A stretch of 59,961 nt of DNA from Flavobacterium sp. ASW18X (lineage in GTDB: Bacteria > Bacteroidota > Bacteroidia > Flavobacteriales > Flavobacteriaceae). The stretch covers positions 1-59,961 of the forward strand of contig NZ_SWKK01000024.1 in assembly GCF_005144745.1 (NCBI RefSeq), read 5' to 3'. The notes under the pieces are model-generated. The model saw only the letters and a program-made list of their open reading frames with translations. It was not told the origin of the DNA and searched no databases. Below are positions 59,652-59,961 of the stretch, one piece after another. Position 1 is the stretch's first letter, and each line of letters starts with the position of its first letter. Position numbers and translations under genes: made by a program.

Positions 59652-59961
59652 ATGAAATTTGGTTACGCACGGGTTAGTACAAAATCCCAAAAACACGATT
59701 TACAAGTAGATGCTTTTTTAAAAGAAGGAATACACCCTCCTAATATTTATACGGATGTTTCTTCTGGAGCCAAAGCGGAACGGAAAGGTTTGGATGAAAT
59801 GCTTAAAAAGTTACGCGAAGGCGATACCGTAGTAGTTTGGAAGTTAGACCGGATAGCAAGGAGCCTTTCTCATTTGGCAAAGTTGGTAGAAGAGTTTGAA
59901 CAAAAAGGCGTACATTTCAAGAGTATTCAGGAAAGTTTTATCGACACCACTTCCCCCCATG
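59652..59961 (+). CDS. Serine recombinase (resolvase/invertase family), N-terminal part of gene split by the joint
   Basis: The gene starts at ATG 59652 (MKFGYARVSTKSQ), and after the joint ends at 446. Catalytic Ser9 lies in YARVST, and the conserved Arg-containing VVWKLDRIARS follows near residue 65. Bases 59878-59961 repeat 1-84 of the window. Confidence 0.92.
   Translation, partial: MKFGYARVSTKSQKHDLQVDAFLKEGIHPPNIYTDVSSGAKAERKGLDEMLKKLREGDTVVVWKLDRIARSLSHLAKLVEEFEQKGVHFKSIQESFIDTTSPH
59878..59961. repeat. Terminal overlap, right copy
   Basis: Identical to 1-84. See the left copy; indicates a circular molecule. Confidence 0.93.

Overview
The window is almost certainly a complete circular plasmid. 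Bases 1-84 and 59878-59961 are identical, so the sequence closes on itself (unique length 59,877 bp), and a serine recombinase gene reads straight through the joint. The low G+C content, the Bacteroidetes-type Tra proteins (DUF4133/DUF4134/DUF4141/TraJ-K-M-N-O-Q order), several boxes matching the Bacteroidetes -7 consensus TAnnTTTG, and flavobacterial-style short lipoproteins point to a host in Bacteroidota, most likely Flavobacteriia. No rRNA or tRNA gene was seen.

Layout. (1) 59.65 kb through the joint to 10.83 kb is cargo: the serine recombinase, a type I restriction-modification operon (hsdM, hsdS, an AlbA_2/Schlafen-type gene, hsdR), one unknown gene, then a compact three-gene block of two TIR-like proteins and a caspase-like protease. 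The last block matches the architecture of type IV Thoeris, with two candidate sensors instead of one. (2) 11.0-17.4 kb is the maintenance region: small unknown genes, ssb, parA plus a small partner, a Rep_3-like initiator, and an origin with twelve 14-bp iterons followed by AT-rich DNA. (3) 17.6-20.1 kb (minus strand) holds an XRE regulator, a lytic transglycosylase, a one-helix membrane protein, a ribbon-helix-helix-like protein and a second ParA (TraA-like). (4) 20.1-42.3 kb is the conjugation module: candidate oriT, MobC-like protein, relaxase, coupling protein, Toprim-type primase and a TraE-TraO type IV secretion operon. It ends in a giant TraQ-like lipoprotein of about twelve tandem repeats and a BIG2 lipoprotein. 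(5) 42.3-57.5 kb is a run of same-strand, mostly small genes: RadC-like, DUF4942 methyltransferase, ArdC-like, ParB, DprA-like, phosphoribosyltransferase and many unknowns. Many of them are preceded by a long, nested, imperfect palindrome. (6) 57.6-59.3 kb has small membrane and lipoprotein genes.

How it works together. Initiator, iterons and the par loci maintain the plasmid. MobC, relaxase and TraA-like proteins process the transfer origin, and the coupling protein feeds DNA to the T4SS. The 42-57 kb genes resemble plasmid leading-region genes that act on incoming DNA. Their upstream hairpins are the most unusual feature here: they look like a family of structured regulatory elements, possibly promoters that work on single-stranded transferred DNA. 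That function is inference. The two defence systems would protect the host against phage and competing elements.
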